The notes: generated by a model not told the origin, from the sequence alone. Numbered from the stretch's first letter, positions 15,294-24,793 are shown. The stretch: DNA of 64,000 nt from Myxococcales bacterium (GCA_016707895.1 JADJGV010000034.1:62001-126000); one strand, 5' to 3'. Numbers and translations are program-made.

Positions 15294-16565
15294 TCACGGC
15301 CACAGGCCGTGGAGGATGATCGACTCGACGAGGCTGCCGTCGGCGCGGCGGATCGGCGTGACCTCGCGGTCGTCGCGGGCGTCAGCGCCGCCGGCGCCGT
15401 GCCGGTAGGTCTTGGTGCGGGTGATCGAGCGCAGCCCCGGGAGGCGGGGCGAGCGCGCGAGCGCGTCGACGGCAGCGTCGCTGACGCCGGCGTCGTCTTG
15501 CGCGCCGACGCCGTCGCCGGCGCGGGGCACCTCGCCGAGCGCCAGGTGCGCGACGTGGTCGAGCCCCACCGCGGTGGTGGCGAGCGCGTGGGCGCCGGCG
15601 TCGGTGATGCCGGCGGCGTCGAGATCGAGCTCGGTCAGCGCGGGGAGCTGGCCGCAGGCCGCGAGCCGGGCGACGCCCGCGTCGCCGAGGCGGTTGCGGC
15701 CGAGCACCAGCCGGATGGCGCTCGCGTAGGCCCCGGTCGCGATCACCGCCGCGACCTCGGCCGGGCTGAGGCTCGTCCCCGACAGATCCAGGACGCCGAA
15801 GCGGAAGCTCACCCGCGGCGCCGGGCGCGGCAGCACGCGCGCCTCGCCGAGGAGGGCGCGGAGCTGGGCGACCCCAGCCGCCGGGATGACCGCGCTGCGG
15901 ACGTCGAGCAGGTCGAGGCCCCGGGCGCGCGCCAGCTCGCCCAGCGCGGCGCAGGCGTCGCCGCCGATCGTGCCGTAGTCGGTGTTCAGCCGGCGCAGCC
16001 CGCGCAGGTGCCGCAGCTCCGCCGCCAGCCGCGCCACCGCCGGTGGGCCGTCGAGCTGCAGCGATAGCTCGAGCTCGGGGAGCGCGCCCAGGTGCGGCGA
16101 CGCGAGGACCGCCGCGCGGTCGGCGTCGCCGGGCGCGCGCAGCCGCAGCCGCCGCAGGCGCGCGAGCGCCGGACACGCGGCGAGGCTCGCGCCCTGGCCG
16201 TGGATCGGGCCGGCGTCGTAGACGCGGATCGGCGCCGCGCGCATCAGCCGCGCGGCGTTGGCGACGAACGCGGCGCCGCTGCACGCGAGCTCCTCGACGA
16301 AGCCGCGCCGCACGGCGTAGCTGTGCGGGAAGTCGCGGTCGACGTGCTCGAAGAACGCGAAGGACGGCAGCCGCGCGCAGCGCTCGGCGAGCGCGGCGTG
16401 CGCCGGATCGTCGAGGGCCAGCTGCGCGAGCGCGCACGCCAGCCGGATGTGCTCGCCCCGCGGGTCGCCCAGCTCGGTCAGGCGCGCGGCGAGGGCGAGC
16501 CGCGGCGCGTCGTCCTCGGGGGCGTCGAGGATCGCGTCGAAGAGGGGGCGCAGCGACGCGTCCAT
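15294..16565 (-). CDS. TIGR02996 repeat-companion protein with leucine-rich-like repeats
   Basis: The first ~45 residues match the TIGR02996 repeat-companion domain: LFDAILDAPEDDAPRLALAA, then LGDPRGEHIRLACAL. The other ~370 residues are Leu/Ala-rich and contain irregular leucine-rich-repeat-like units, for example LVLGRNRLGDAGVARLAACG and LTELDLDAAGITDAGAHAL. Such proteins are typical of Myxococcota and Planctomycetota and are probably binding scaffolds. No signal peptide is seen. The gene is flanked by 50 bp from the kinase gene on the same strand but shares no clear function with it. Confidence 0.82.
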   Translation of the reverse strand: MDASLRPLFDAILDAPEDDAPRLALAARLTELGDPRGEHIRLACALAQLALDDPAHAALAERCARLPSFAFFEHVDRDFPHSYAVRRGFVEELACSGAAFVANAARLMRAAPIRVYDAGPIHGQGASLAACPALARLRRLRLRAPGDADRAAVLASPHLGALPELELSLQLDGPPAVARLAAELRHLRGLRRLNTDYGTIGGDACAALGELARARGLDLLDVRSAVIPAAGVAQLRALLGEARVLPRPAPRVSFRFGVLDLSGTSLSPAEVAAVIATGAYASAIRLVLGRNRLGDAGVARLAACGQLPALTELDLDAAGITDAGAHALATTAVGLDHVAHLALGEVPRAGDGVGAQDDAGVSDAAVDALARSPRLPGLRSITRTKTYRHGAGGADARDDREVTPIRRADGSLVESIILHGLWP

Positions 16566-16617
16566 CGGGCCGCGGCGGAGCGTACCAGCGACGCGCGCGG
16601 CGCGCGCGAGCGGCCGC

Positions 16618-17823
16618 TCAGGCGGCCGGCAGCACGGCGTGGAAGGTCGCGCCGGCGCCGAGCGCGCTGGTGACCGAGAGCGAGCCGCCGTGGGCCTCGA
16701 GCACGCCGCGGGCGATGTAGAGGCCGAGGCCGAGGCCGCGGCGATCGAGCTGCGAGGCCTGCGAGAAGCGGTCGAAGATCGCCTCGTGCTGATCGGGCGC
16801 GATGCCGCGGCCGTCGTCCTGCACGGTGACGTCGAAGGTCGTGCCGGTCCGCGCGACGGCGAGCGCGACGTGGCCGCCGGGCGCGGTGAACTTCAGCGCG
16901 TTGCTGACCAGGTTGGCGAGCACCTGCAGCATGCGGTCGCTGTCGCACCGCGTCCGCATCGGCGCCGCCGGCCGGGCGGCGGTGAGGTGCACCGCGCGCG
17001 TGGTCGCCAGCGCCTGGAAGCCCTCGACGGTCTCGGCCAGCAGGTCGCGCAGATCGTGGGTGGCCGGATCGATCTTGAGCTGGCCGGCCTCGAGGCTGAC
17101 CACGTCGAGCAGGTCGCCGACCAGCCGGTTCATCCGCGCGGTGAGCCGGAGGATCCGATCGGCCTCGCGCACCGAGCCGGCGCGATCGTGGTCGGCGCCG
17201 CGCAGCGCGTCGGCGGACAGCGAGATGCTGCCGAGCAGCGACCGCACGTCGTGGCTGACCATCGCGAAGAAGTCGTCGCGCGACGCGACCCGGTGGTCGG
17301 CGCGCTCGCGCTCGTTCTGCAGCCGCTGGTCGGTCTCGTCGCGCTCGATCGCGAGCAGGTGCTTGATCGCGCGCTGGTGGGCGCGCTGCTCGTCGGCCAG
17401 CGTCGCGGCGGCGGCGGCGCGGCGGGCCTCGGTCTGCGCGTCCTCGGCGTCGCGCGCGGCGGCGATCTCCGCGCGCACCGCGGTCGGCTCGTTGGCGTGG
17501 TCGAGCGCCGCGTCGGTGTGGTCGCGGGCGGTCTCGACGAGGACGTCCGCCTCCTGGCTGGCCAGCGTCAGCACCGCGGCGGCGGCGTCGGCGAGCGACG
17601 CCGCGCGCGCGGCCAGCAGGTCGTCGGCCTTCTGCCGCTCGGCGTCGAGGCTGGTGTCGGTCTCGGCGCGCTCGGGGCCGGGGGGCGGCGCGGGCTGCAC
17701 AGGTCCTCCCAGGGGCCGCGCCGCGGCTGGCGCCGGTGGCACCGCCGCGGCGATCGATGGGCGCCAGCGCTCACCTGGGCGCTTGGCCCGTGCGCGCGCG
17801 CCACGGCGGAGCGTCGCGCTCAT
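16618..17823 (-). CDS. Soluble sensor histidine kinase
   Basis: The product is 401 residues, starting at ATG 17823, which overlaps the stop of the upstream membrane-protein gene by ATGA. Residues ~60-185 are a long Ala/Glu/Arg coiled coil without a recognisable sensor domain. The HisKA box is FFAMVSHDVRSLLGS with H191. HATPase motifs follow: N-box LVSNALKF, G1 DDGRGIAP and G2 GLGLGLYIARGVLEAHGG. There is no membrane segment, so the signal would be cytoplasmic or come through a partner. No response regulator is adjacent. Translational coupling to the YihY-like gene hints at a shared function, which is inference. Confidence 0.9.
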   Translation of the reverse strand: MSATLRRGARARAKRPGERWRPSIAAAVPPAPAAARPLGGPVQPAPPPGPERAETDTSLDAERQKADDLLAARAASLADAAAAVLTLASQEADVLVETARDHTDAALDHANEPTAVRAEIAAARDAEDAQTEARRAAAAATLADEQRAHQRAIKHLLAIERDETDQRLQNERERADHRVASRDDFFAMVSHDVRSLLGSISLSADALRGADHDRAGSVREADRILRLTARMNRLVGDLLDVVSLEAGQLKIDPATHDLRDLLAETVEGFQALATTRAVHLTAARPAAPMRTRCDSDRMLQVLANLVSNALKFTAPGGHVALAVARTGTTFDVTVQDDGRGIAPDQHEAIFDRFSQASQLDRRGLGLGLYIARGVLEAHGGSLSVTSALGAGATFHAVLPAA

Positions 17824-18722
17824 CGCGCCTCGTGCTCGGCCGGGCTCGCCAGCGCCGCGGCGCCCGGGCTGGTCGGCGCGCGCAAGGTCGCGAGCGCCGC
17901 GGCGATCTCCGCGCCGATCAGCAGGGTGAGGTTCGACAGCCACAGCCACAGCAGCACGATGATCACGCTGGCGAACGCGCCGTAGGCGCTCTGGAAGTCG
18001 CTGACGTACTCGACGAACCACGTCAGGCCGCGGCTGACGAGGATCCACAGCAGCACGCCGACGAGCGCGCCCGGCGTGAACACCCGCAAGGGCGCGCCGG
18101 TGTCGGGCAGGGTCTGGTACAGGAGCGACCACAGCAGCGTCGCGACCGCGCCGGCGCCGATCCAGCGCAGCCACCACCACGCGGCCTCGAAGGCGTCACC
18201 GCCGATCGCCAGGCGGGCCGCGAGCCGGGTCCCGAGCTCGGGCGCGACCACGAAGCCGCCGAGCGCGAGCACGACGATCACCGCCAGCAGCGCGGTCACG
18301 GCGATCGCGCGCGCCTGCCGGCGCAGCCACGGCCGGGTCTCGCGCTTGCCGAACACGCGGTTGAGCGCGGTGGTCAGCGCGGAGGCGCCGCGCGACGCGC
18401 CCCACAGCGCGAGGCCGCCGCCGAGCAGGGCCAGCCCTGGGCTCGAGGCGGCGCGCATGCGCTCGACCTCGGCGCGCAGGGTCGCCGCGACGTCGGCCGG
18501 CAGCGGCGCGGTCAGGCTCGCGGCCGCGTCGCGGACCACCTGGGCCGGCAGCGCGACCAGCGCGATGGTGAAGACGAACAGCACCATCGGAAACAGCGCC
18601 ATGATCGCGTAGTACGTCATCATCGCGGCCAGGTCGTCGATGTCGTGGTCGCGCAGGTGTCGCGCCAGCTCGACGCCGAAGCGCCGGACGGGCCGGTAGA
18701 CGCGCGTGGGCAGGTCGGGCAC
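17820..18722 (-). CDS. YihY/BrkB-family inner membrane protein
   Basis: The 300-residue protein has about six hydrophobic segments and the family pattern: an N-terminal amphipathic DDLAAMMTYYAIMALFPMVL, a central GLALLGGGLALWGASRGASAL, and the late SDFQSAYGAFASVIIVLLWLW. The YihY/BrkB family was once mis-called RNase BN; its members are of unknown transport or envelope function. The stop overlaps the start of the histidine kinase gene, so the two form a coupled pair. The start at ATG 18722 lies about 110 bp from the divergent PnuC gene. Confidence 0.9.
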   Translation of the reverse strand: MPDLPTRVYRPVRRFGVELARHLRDHDIDDLAAMMTYYAIMALFPMVLFVFTIALVALPAQVVRDAAASLTAPLPADVAATLRAEVERMRAASSPGLALLGGGLALWGASRGASALTTALNRVFGKRETRPWLRRQARAIAVTALLAVIVVLALGGFVVAPELGTRLAARLAIGGDAFEAAWWWLRWIGAGAVATLLWSLLYQTLPDTGAPLRVFTPGALVGVLLWILVSRGLTWFVEYVSDFQSAYGAFASVIIVLLWLWLSNLTLLIGAEIAAALATLRAPTSPGAAALASPAEHEAR

Positions 18723-18834
18723 CGCTACGCCTCATTGCGATCGGCGTGCCAGCGCGGCGGCGCGTGCCGCGCTGCCCACGACCCCGGCGGTCGGCGTATC
18801 GTCCGCGGGTGAACCGCCGCGGGACGCGACGCTG

Positions 18835-19461
18835 ATGGACGAGGTCTTGCGCTGGCTCGACAGCGCCGCGCTGGTGATCGCCGGCGCGCCGATCAGCTGG
18901 GCCGAGGTGCTGGGCGCGGTGTCGGGGTTGGCGTGCGTGGCGCTGGTGGCGCGGCAGCACGTCTGGAACTGGCCGGTCGGGCTGATCAACAACGTGTTCT
19001 GGGCGCTCTTGTTCTGGCGCGCCAAGCTGTACAGCGACAGCACGCTGCAGGGTGTGTTCTTCGCGCTCGGCTGCTACGGCTGGTGGCGGTGGACGCGGGG
19101 CGTGCGCGGCGACACGGCGCTGGCGGTGCGGCGGACGCGGCGCGGCGAGTGGGGCGTGCTGGCGGCGGCGGTGGTGATCGCCACCGCCGGGCTCGCCGCG
19201 TGGCTGGCCCATGCGACCGACTCGCCGGCGCCGCTGGCCGACGCCAGCGTGCTGACGCTGTCCTTGGCCGCGACCTGGGGCCAGGCCGAGAAGCTGATCG
19301 AGTCGTGGTGGATCTGGATCACCGTCGACGTGATCAGCGTGCCGCTGTACGTGAGCCGCGGCCTCTACCCGACGGCCGGGGTGTACGTGATCTTCGGCGC
19401 GCTGTGCGTGGTCGGGCTGCGGGGCTGGTCGCGGGCGCTGGGCGGCGAGGCGGCGCGATGA
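18835..19461 (+). CDS. pnuC: PnuC-type nicotinamide riboside transporter
   Basis: The 208-residue protein has about seven hydrophobic segments and PnuC hallmarks: WNWPVGLINNVFWALLFW near residue 45, YGWWRWTRG, and near the end WIWITVDVISVPLYVSRGLYPTAGVY. PnuC moves nicotinamide riboside by facilitated diffusion, trapped by phosphorylation. The stop overlaps the start of the NadR-like gene (ATGA 19458-19461), whose kinase domain would do the trapping. ATG 18835 is used as start; an upstream extension has no matching protein character. Confidence 0.92.
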   Translation: MDEVLRWLDSAALVIAGAPISWAEVLGAVSGLACVALVARQHVWNWPVGLINNVFWALLFWRAKLYSDSTLQGVFFALGCYGWWRWTRGVRGDTALAVRRTRRGEWGVLAAAVVIATAGLAAWLAHATDSPAPLADASVLTLSLAATWGQAEKLIESWWIWITVDVISVPLYVSRGLYPTAGVYVIFGALCVVGLRGWSRALGGEAAR

Positions 19462-20537
19462 TCGCGCGGCACGGCCTGGTGATCGGCAAGTTCTACCCGC
19501 CCCACGCCGGCCACCACCACCTGGTGCGCACCGCGGCGGCGGGCGCGGCGCGGGTCACCGTCGTGGTGATGGCGGCGTCGGTCGAGAGCCTGGGGCTGGC
19601 CGACCGCGTCGCGTGGATGCGCGAGGTCCACGCGGCCGACGCCGGCGTCACGGTGGTCGGCGTCGTCGACGATCACCCGGTCGACTACGAGAGCGACGCG
19701 ATCTGGCGCGCCCACGTCGGGCTGATGCAGGCCGCGGCGCGCGGCGTGACCGACGTCCCGGTCGACGCGGTGTTCACGTCGGAGCCGTACGGCGACGAGC
19801 TGGCGCGGCGACTGGGCGCGCGCCACGTCGCGGTCGATCCGCCGCGCGCGGCGCACCCGGTGTCGGGCACCGTGGTGCGCGCCGATCCGGTGGCGCACTG
19901 GCGCGCGCTGGCGCCGTGCGTCCGCGGTCACCTGGCGTGGCGGGTGGTGCTGGTCGGCGCCGAGTCGACCGGCAAGACCACGCTGGCCGAGGCGCTGGTG
20001 GCGCGGCTGCGGGCCCGCGGCGGCGCGTTCGCCGACGCGGCGTGGGTGCCCGAGGTCGGCCGCGAGGTGACGGCGCAGAAGCTGGCGGCGCTCGGGCCGG
20101 GGGCGGCGATGGAGACGCTCGGGTGGGACACCGCGGACTTCGTCGACATCGCCCGGGCCCAGGCCGCGCGCGAGGCGGCGATGGCCCGCGTCGGCGCGCC
20201 GGTCCTGATCTGCGACACCGACGCGTTCGCCACCGGCGTCTGGCACGAGCGCTACCGCGGCGCGCCGGCCGACGCGGTCGACGCGCTGGGGGCGGCGGCG
20301 CCGTACCACCTGTACCTCTTGACGCACCACGACGACGTGCCGTTCGCGCAGGACGGGCTGCGCGACGGCGAGCACCTGCGAGCGTGGATGACCGCGCGGT
20401 TCGCGGACCGCTTGACCGCGGGCGCGCGGCGGTGGCGGTGGCTGCGCGGCGACCGCGCGGCGCGCGAGGCCGCGGCGCTGGCGGCGATCGACGCCCGGCT
20501 CGCGGCCGGCTGGGGCTTCGCCGCGCCGCTCGGATGA
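19458..20537 (+). CDS. nadR: NadR-type bifunctional NMN adenylyltransferase / ribosylnicotinamide kinase
   Basis: The 359-residue protein has two domains. The N-terminal nucleotidyltransferase carries GKFYPPHAGHHHL (residues ~10-22) and the late substrate segment HPVSGTVVRADP. The C-terminal P-loop kinase carries GAESTGKT at ~167-174, VPEVGREV and the CDTDAFATGVWHE segment. Together they phosphorylate nicotinamide riboside and adenylylate NMN to NAD. No N-terminal DNA-binding domain is present, so this is the enzymatic form rather than the enterobacterial repressor. Coupling to pnuC makes a compact NAD-salvage operon; the MoxR gene begins 34 bp downstream on the same strand. Confidence 0.92.
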   Translation: MIARHGLVIGKFYPPHAGHHHLVRTAAAGAARVTVVVMAASVESLGLADRVAWMREVHAADAGVTVVGVVDDHPVDYESDAIWRAHVGLMQAAARGVTDVPVDAVFTSEPYGDELARRLGARHVAVDPPRAAHPVSGTVVRADPVAHWRALAPCVRGHLAWRVVLVGAESTGKTTLAEALVARLRARGGAFADAAWVPEVGREVTAQKLAALGPGAAMETLGWDTADFVDIARAQAAREAAMARVGAPVLICDTDAFATGVWHERYRGAPADAVDALGAAAPYHLYLLTHHDDVPFAQDGLRDGEHLRAWMTARFADRLTAGARRWRWLRGDRAAREAAALAAIDARLAAGWGFAAPLG

Positions 20538-20571
20538 GCGCGGGGACCAGACGCGTTACGCTCGGGCCACG

Positions 20572-22146
20572 ATGACCAAGCGCCACGCGCAGGTGAGCCA
20601 GGCCCCGACCAACCCGCGGGCCGCCGGCGGGCCGCCGCGCTTCGACGTGGCCGACCTGTACCGCGGGCCGCTGGGCGACGTCGATCCGCGCCCGCCCGAG
20701 GCGGTGCCGCTCGACGAGAAGCTGCGCCAGGCGTACTTCTGGGTCGTCAACCACGCGATCATCAGCCCGTTCTACGACCTCGAGTTCGTCGACGCGCCGC
20801 CGGCGACCTTCAGCCTGGGCGAGCACCAGACCCGGGTGGTGCTGCCGACCGCGCAGAGCTACTCGAGCTACGTGCTCTTGCCGCTGCTCAACCTCGCGGT
20901 GCGGCGGCGCTGCCTGCTGATCGGCGGCCCCGGCCGCGGCAAGACCGTCATCGCGACCTTGCTCGGGCTCTTGGCCGGGTACAGCCCGCGCGAGATGAAG
21001 CAGGGCATCCAGCACGGCCAGCCGCAGATGACCATCGCCGACCTGCTCGGCAACCCGTTGCCGTCGAGCCTGGTCAACGCGACGACGATGGACGAGGTCA
21101 AGATCGCCTGGCGCAAGTGGCTGGGGATGCGGGTCAAGATCATCGACGAGTACAACCGCATCCCGACCCGCACCCAGTCGGCGCTGTTGACGGTGATGGC
21201 CGACGAGTACGCCGAGCTCTACGACCAGGTCTACGAGTGCCCGCCGGCGGCGTGGTACCTGACCGCCAACGACGACGCCGGCGGCGGCACCTACCAGGTC
21301 ATCGAGGCGCTGCGCGATCGCATCGACGTCGTGGTCAAGGCGCTGCACTTCAACACCCGGTTCTTCGGCGAGCTGCTCGAGCGGGTCGAGTCGGGGCAGC
21401 GCCCCGAGGAGCTGGTGCCGCCGGAGATCGTCTTCACCGGGCCCGAGCTCGATCGCATGGAGCGCGAGATCCGCGCGATCCACCTGCCGGCGCCGCTGTT
21501 GCGGCGGATGGAGTTCTTCGCCGCGCAGTTCGAGTTCTTCGAGCCGGCCGGCCGCACGATCGAGTACCAGACCAAGGACACGGTGAAGGTCGCCGGCGTG
21601 CCGTTCGAGACCTTCGCCGCCCGCGGCAGCGCCGACGATCTCGGGGCCCAGACCAAGAACGGCCTGTCGGTCCGCGCGCTGACCACCTGCCTGATCTTCG
21701 CCAAGGCCCTGGCGTGGTTCCGCGGCAGCCGCGAGGTCGGCTTCGACGACGTGCGGCAGATCCTCCCGTTCGTGCTGCACGACAAGCTGGTGCAGCAGCG
21801 CGACGCCGCGTTCTTCGACGCCGCCGAGCACGCGCCGTACCGCGCCGATCTGGTCGGCTGGATCCGGGTGCTGTTCGATCGCGCGTGCGAGGAGTACGAC
21901 CGGCTCGGCCGCGATCGCGACGATCCGGTGGGCGAGGCGCTGGCCACGTTCGACCGCGGCCTCGAGGGGCTCGACGCGGCGACCGTCGACGAGCGGCTGG
22001 CGGGGCTCGAGCGGCGGCTGCGCGAGGTGGAGCAGGGCGGCAAGCTGTACGGCCACCTGTTCGACGACGTGCTGGCGCTCAAGTACCTGCACCAGCGCTA
22101 CACCAACTACCGCGCGTGGCTGCGCGCCCGCGGCGCGTCGACGTGA
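20572..22146 (+). CDS. MoxR-family AAA+ ATPase
   Basis: The product is 524 residues. Walker A is GGPGRGKT (118-125), and the MoxR-style Walker B is VKIIDEYNRIPTRTQSALL with D192-E193. A sensor-1-like WYLTANDDAGGGTYQ and an arginine-finger region EALRDRIDVVV follow, and a helical C-terminal extension of ~200 residues includes a coiled stretch (LAGLERRLREVEQGG). MoxR ATPases act as chaperones that load or activate metal-containing or vWA partners. The next genes overlap it by GTGA, and one of them encodes a vWA protein, which matches the usual MoxR-vWA pairing. It is the first gene of a five-gene unit. Confidence 0.9.
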   Translation: MTKRHAQVSQAPTNPRAAGGPPRFDVADLYRGPLGDVDPRPPEAVPLDEKLRQAYFWVVNHAIISPFYDLEFVDAPPATFSLGEHQTRVVLPTAQSYSSYVLLPLLNLAVRRRCLLIGGPGRGKTVIATLLGLLAGYSPREMKQGIQHGQPQMTIADLLGNPLPSSLVNATTMDEVKIAWRKWLGMRVKIIDEYNRIPTRTQSALLTVMADEYAELYDQVYECPPAAWYLTANDDAGGGTYQVIEALRDRIDVVVKALHFNTRFFGELLERVESGQRPEELVPPEIVFTGPELDRMEREIRAIHLPAPLLRRMEFFAAQFEFFEPAGRTIEYQTKDTVKVAGVPFETFAARGSADDLGAQTKNGLSVRALTTCLIFAKALAWFRGSREVGFDDVRQILPFVLHDKLVQQRDAAFFDAAEHAPYRADLVGWIRVLFDRACEEYDRLGRDRDDPVGEALATFDRGLEGLDAATVDERLAGLERRLREVEQGGKLYGHLFDDVLALKYLHQRYTNYRAWLRARGAST

Positions 22147-23027
22147 GCGGGGCCGCTGCGCTGCTCGCGGCCTGGCGCGACGAGCTGAACGCGCGGTTCG
22201 CCCGGGACGCCGGCGATCTGGCGCCCGACGCGATGCTGGGGTTCCTGCGCCGCACCGCGGTGCCGATCCTCGACGGCTGGGACGGCGAGCCAGCGCCGGC
22301 GGTGCTGATCGCGCTGTTCGAGCTCGGGATCGTCGGTCTGCGGACCGGGCTGTGCGGCGCCGCCGAGCCCAGCCGGTTCGAGCAGGCGCTGGTCGCGCGG
22401 GCGCCGGCGCTGGCGCCGCTGATCGCGCGGGCCCCGGGGCTGGTGCTGCGCGCGCTCGGCAACGGCTACCTGAACGTCGCGCGGGCGCGCGGCCCCGAGG
22501 TCGCGGCGGCGTGGCTCGAGGCGCTGGCCGCCGGCGCCGCGCGGTGCGACGCGCCGGGCGCGCTGCTCGACCTCGGGATCGTGCTGGGCTGGCGCGCCGG
22601 CCTGGCCGAGGCCCGCGACGCCGCGCTCGATCGCGTCGGCCGCTTCGAGCCGGCGCTGATCGCCGCGCTGTTCGGCGCCGCCACGATCGATCCCGATCCG
22701 GCGCGGCGGTTCTGTCGGCCCGGCGCGACCGGGCCGCTCGGGCCGCTGGTGCACGTCGCGACCGTCGGCGGGTTCGTCGGCTTCGGCGGCCCGTTCCGCC
22801 GGCCGCCGCGGGCGGCGGTGGTGGCGGAGCGGCTGGTGTGCACCGACGGCGAGGCGACGCTGGAGCTGCACGCCGACGTGTTCGGCGCGCGGCTGGTGCC
22901 GGCGGCCTGGGCCCACGCGGCGGCGCAGGCCGCGCCGGATCACGGCGCGTGCGCGGGCGTCGTCGTCGAGACCGCGGCCGACAGCCACCAGGTGCGCGTG
23001 CTCGGGCGGCGCGAGGCCGGCGCGTGA
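22143..23027 (+). CDS. Uncharacterised partner protein of the MoxR-vWA unit
   Basis: GTG 22143 overlaps the MoxR stop (GTGA). The 294-residue product is mostly helical and Ala/Leu-rich in its first ~190 residues, in a HEAT-like rhythm (AWLEALAAGAARCDAPGALL, LDRVGRFEPALIAALFG). The last ~100 residues look beta-rich (LVHVATVGGFVGFGGPF, LHADVFGARLVPAAW). No signal peptide or membrane segment is visible, and I recognise no family. Position between the ATPase and the vWA protein, with overlaps on both sides, implies a structural or adaptor role in the same complex. Confidence 0.75.
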   Translation: MSGAAALLAAWRDELNARFARDAGDLAPDAMLGFLRRTAVPILDGWDGEPAPAVLIALFELGIVGLRTGLCGAAEPSRFEQALVARAPALAPLIARAPGLVLRALGNGYLNVARARGPEVAAAWLEALAAGAARCDAPGALLDLGIVLGWRAGLAEARDAALDRVGRFEPALIAALFGAATIDPDPARRFCRPGATGPLGPLVHVATVGGFVGFGGPFRRPPRAAVVAERLVCTDGEATLELHADVFGARLVPAAWAHAAAQAAPDHGACAGVVVETAADSHQVRVLGRREAGA

Positions 23028-24793
23028 CCGACGCCGCGGCGGTCGAGGTCGCGGCCGCGCGGTTCACCGACGCCTGGGCCACCGCGCGGGTCGCGTTCAG
23101 CCCGTACACCCGGCTGGCGCCGCCGATCCTGTGCCGGACCACCGCCGACGAGCAGCGCGAGGGGCTCGAGGGCTCGTTCGCGATGATCCGCATGCGCGAT
23201 CAGCGGATCGTCATCGGCCTGGGGCAGATCGTCGAGCTGGCGCTGGCCGCGCACGCCCACGCGATCCTCGCCCACGAGGTCGGGCACTACGTCCACGCCC
23301 CCGGCTCGCTGCGCGAGCACGTGCGGCTGCACGATCGCATCCGGCGCACGCTGCCCGTCGAGCTGGCCTGCCACGCCGGGCTGGTCGCCAACCTGTACAC
23401 CGATCTGCTGCTCAACGATCGGCTGCAGCGGTCGCGCACCGCCGACATCGCCGCGGTCTACGTCGCGCTGCGCCGCCCCGAGGCCAGCGAGCTGTGGGCG
23501 GTCTACATGCGCGCGTACGAGCGGCTGTGGTCGCTGCCGGCCGACACCCTGTGCGCCGTCGTCGACGCGTCGATCGAGGCCGACGCCGAGCTCTTGGCCC
23601 GCATCGTCCGCACGTTCCGCGAGCGCTGGCTCGAGGGCGCGCCGTCGTTCGCGCTGCTGATCGCGCCGTACCTCGAGAAGCTGCCGACCGATCGCCTCGG
23701 GCTCGCGCCGTGGATGGACACCGCCGCGACCGCGGTGGGCGACCAGGTGCCCGACGGCCTCACCGACGACGACTTCGATCCCGCGGCGATCAAGCACCCG
23801 GCGGTCGATCCGGCGCTGGGCGACGACGCCGAGGCCGAGGCCGCGGACGCCGAGCCGGCGGTGCCGCAGCGCTACCAGCCGGGGCGGGCCCCGGGCAGCG
23901 ACGGCCGGCCCGATCGCCGCAAGGTCGCGCGCGGGCCCGCGGAGTGGCTCGATCTGATGCGCGCGGTCGGCGTGCGCCGCGAGCCGCGCGAGCTGGTCGG
24001 CCGCTACTACCGCGAGCTGGCGATGCCGCACGTGCTGCCGTTCCCGGCGCAGCGGCTGGCCCGGGTCGGCGACCCGCTGCCCGAGGGCCTCGATCCGTGG
24101 GAGGCCGGCAGCGGGCTCGAGGCGATCGACTGGTTCGAGTCGCTGGCGCGGAGCCCGGTGGTCATCCCCGGCGTGACCACGGTGCAGCGCGCGTTCGGCG
24201 TCACGGAGGGCGGCGAGCCCGAGACCCGGCCGCCCGATCTGTACGTCGGCATCGACTGCTCGGGCTCGATGGGCAACCCGTCCAAGACGCTCGCCTATCC
24301 GGTGGTCGCCGGCGTCGTGCTGACGCTGTCGGCGCTGCGCGCCGGGGCTCGGGTGATGGCGTGCCTGTCGGGCGAGTGGCACGGGCAGGGGCAGTTCACC
24401 GAGACCGCCGGCTTCCTCCGCGACGAGCGCGCGCTGCTCGGCGTGCTCACCGACTACCTCGGCACCGGCTGCTCGTTCGGCTTGCCGCGGCTGGTCAAGA
24501 CGTTCGTCGAGGCGCCGCCGCCGCCGCGCCCGGTGCACGTGCTGATCGTCAGCGACTCCGATCTGTTCGGCGAGATCGACGGCACCGCCGACGGCTGGGC
24601 CCTCGCGGCGCGCGCGGTCGAGCGGGCCGGCGGCGGCGCCAGCGCGGTGCTGCGGCTCGGCGGCGCCACCCACTACGAGCCGCACCTGGCCAAGCTGCGC
24701 GCCGCCGGGGTCACGCCGTACCTGGTGGCCAGCGAGCCCGAGCTGGTGGCCTTTGCCCGCGCCTTCGCCCGGCGTACCTTCGGGAAGCCGTGA
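23024..24793 (+). CDS. Zinc-peptidase-like / vWA fusion protein (COG3864/DUF2201-like)
   Basis: GTG 23024 overlaps the previous stop. The 589-residue protein has an N-terminal metallopeptidase-like domain with ILAHEVGHYVHAP, where H84-E85-xx-H88 is a complete zinc motif. An acidic linker follows (~265-295), then a vWA domain whose MIDAS begins DCSGSMGNPS (D411, S413, S415), with later LIVSDSDLFGEIDG. The same order, peptidase-like domain then vWA, occurs in DUF2201-type proteins that pair with MoxR ATPases. The intact HExxH suggests real proteolytic activity, possibly gated by the ATPase. Substrate and trigger are unknown. Confidence 0.85.
   Translation: MTDAAAVEVAAARFTDAWATARVAFSPYTRLAPPILCRTTADEQREGLEGSFAMIRMRDQRIVIGLGQIVELALAAHAHAILAHEVGHYVHAPGSLREHVRLHDRIRRTLPVELACHAGLVANLYTDLLLNDRLQRSRTADIAAVYVALRRPEASELWAVYMRAYERLWSLPADTLCAVVDASIEADAELLARIVRTFRERWLEGAPSFALLIAPYLEKLPTDRLGLAPWMDTAATAVGDQVPDGLTDDDFDPAAIKHPAVDPALGDDAEAEAADAEPAVPQRYQPGRAPGSDGRPDRRKVARGPAEWLDLMRAVGVRREPRELVGRYYRELAMPHVLPFPAQRLARVGDPLPEGLDPWEAGSGLEAIDWFESLARSPVVIPGVTTVQRAFGVTEGGEPETRPPDLYVGIDCSGSMGNPSKTLAYPVVAGVVLTLSALRAGARVMACLSGEWHGQGQFTETAGFLRDERALLGVLTDYLGTGCSFGLPRLVKTFVEAPPPPRPVHVLIVSDSDLFGEIDGTADGWALAARAVERAGGGASAVLRLGGATHYEPHLAKLRAAGVTPYLVASEPELVAFARAFARRTFGKP

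Noticed and set aside
19774..23193. Very long minus-strand open frame opposite the NadR/MoxR genes
   Set aside because: High GC leaves antisense frames open; its translation is Arg/Pro/His-rich, with no domain, and the plus-strand genes are clear.
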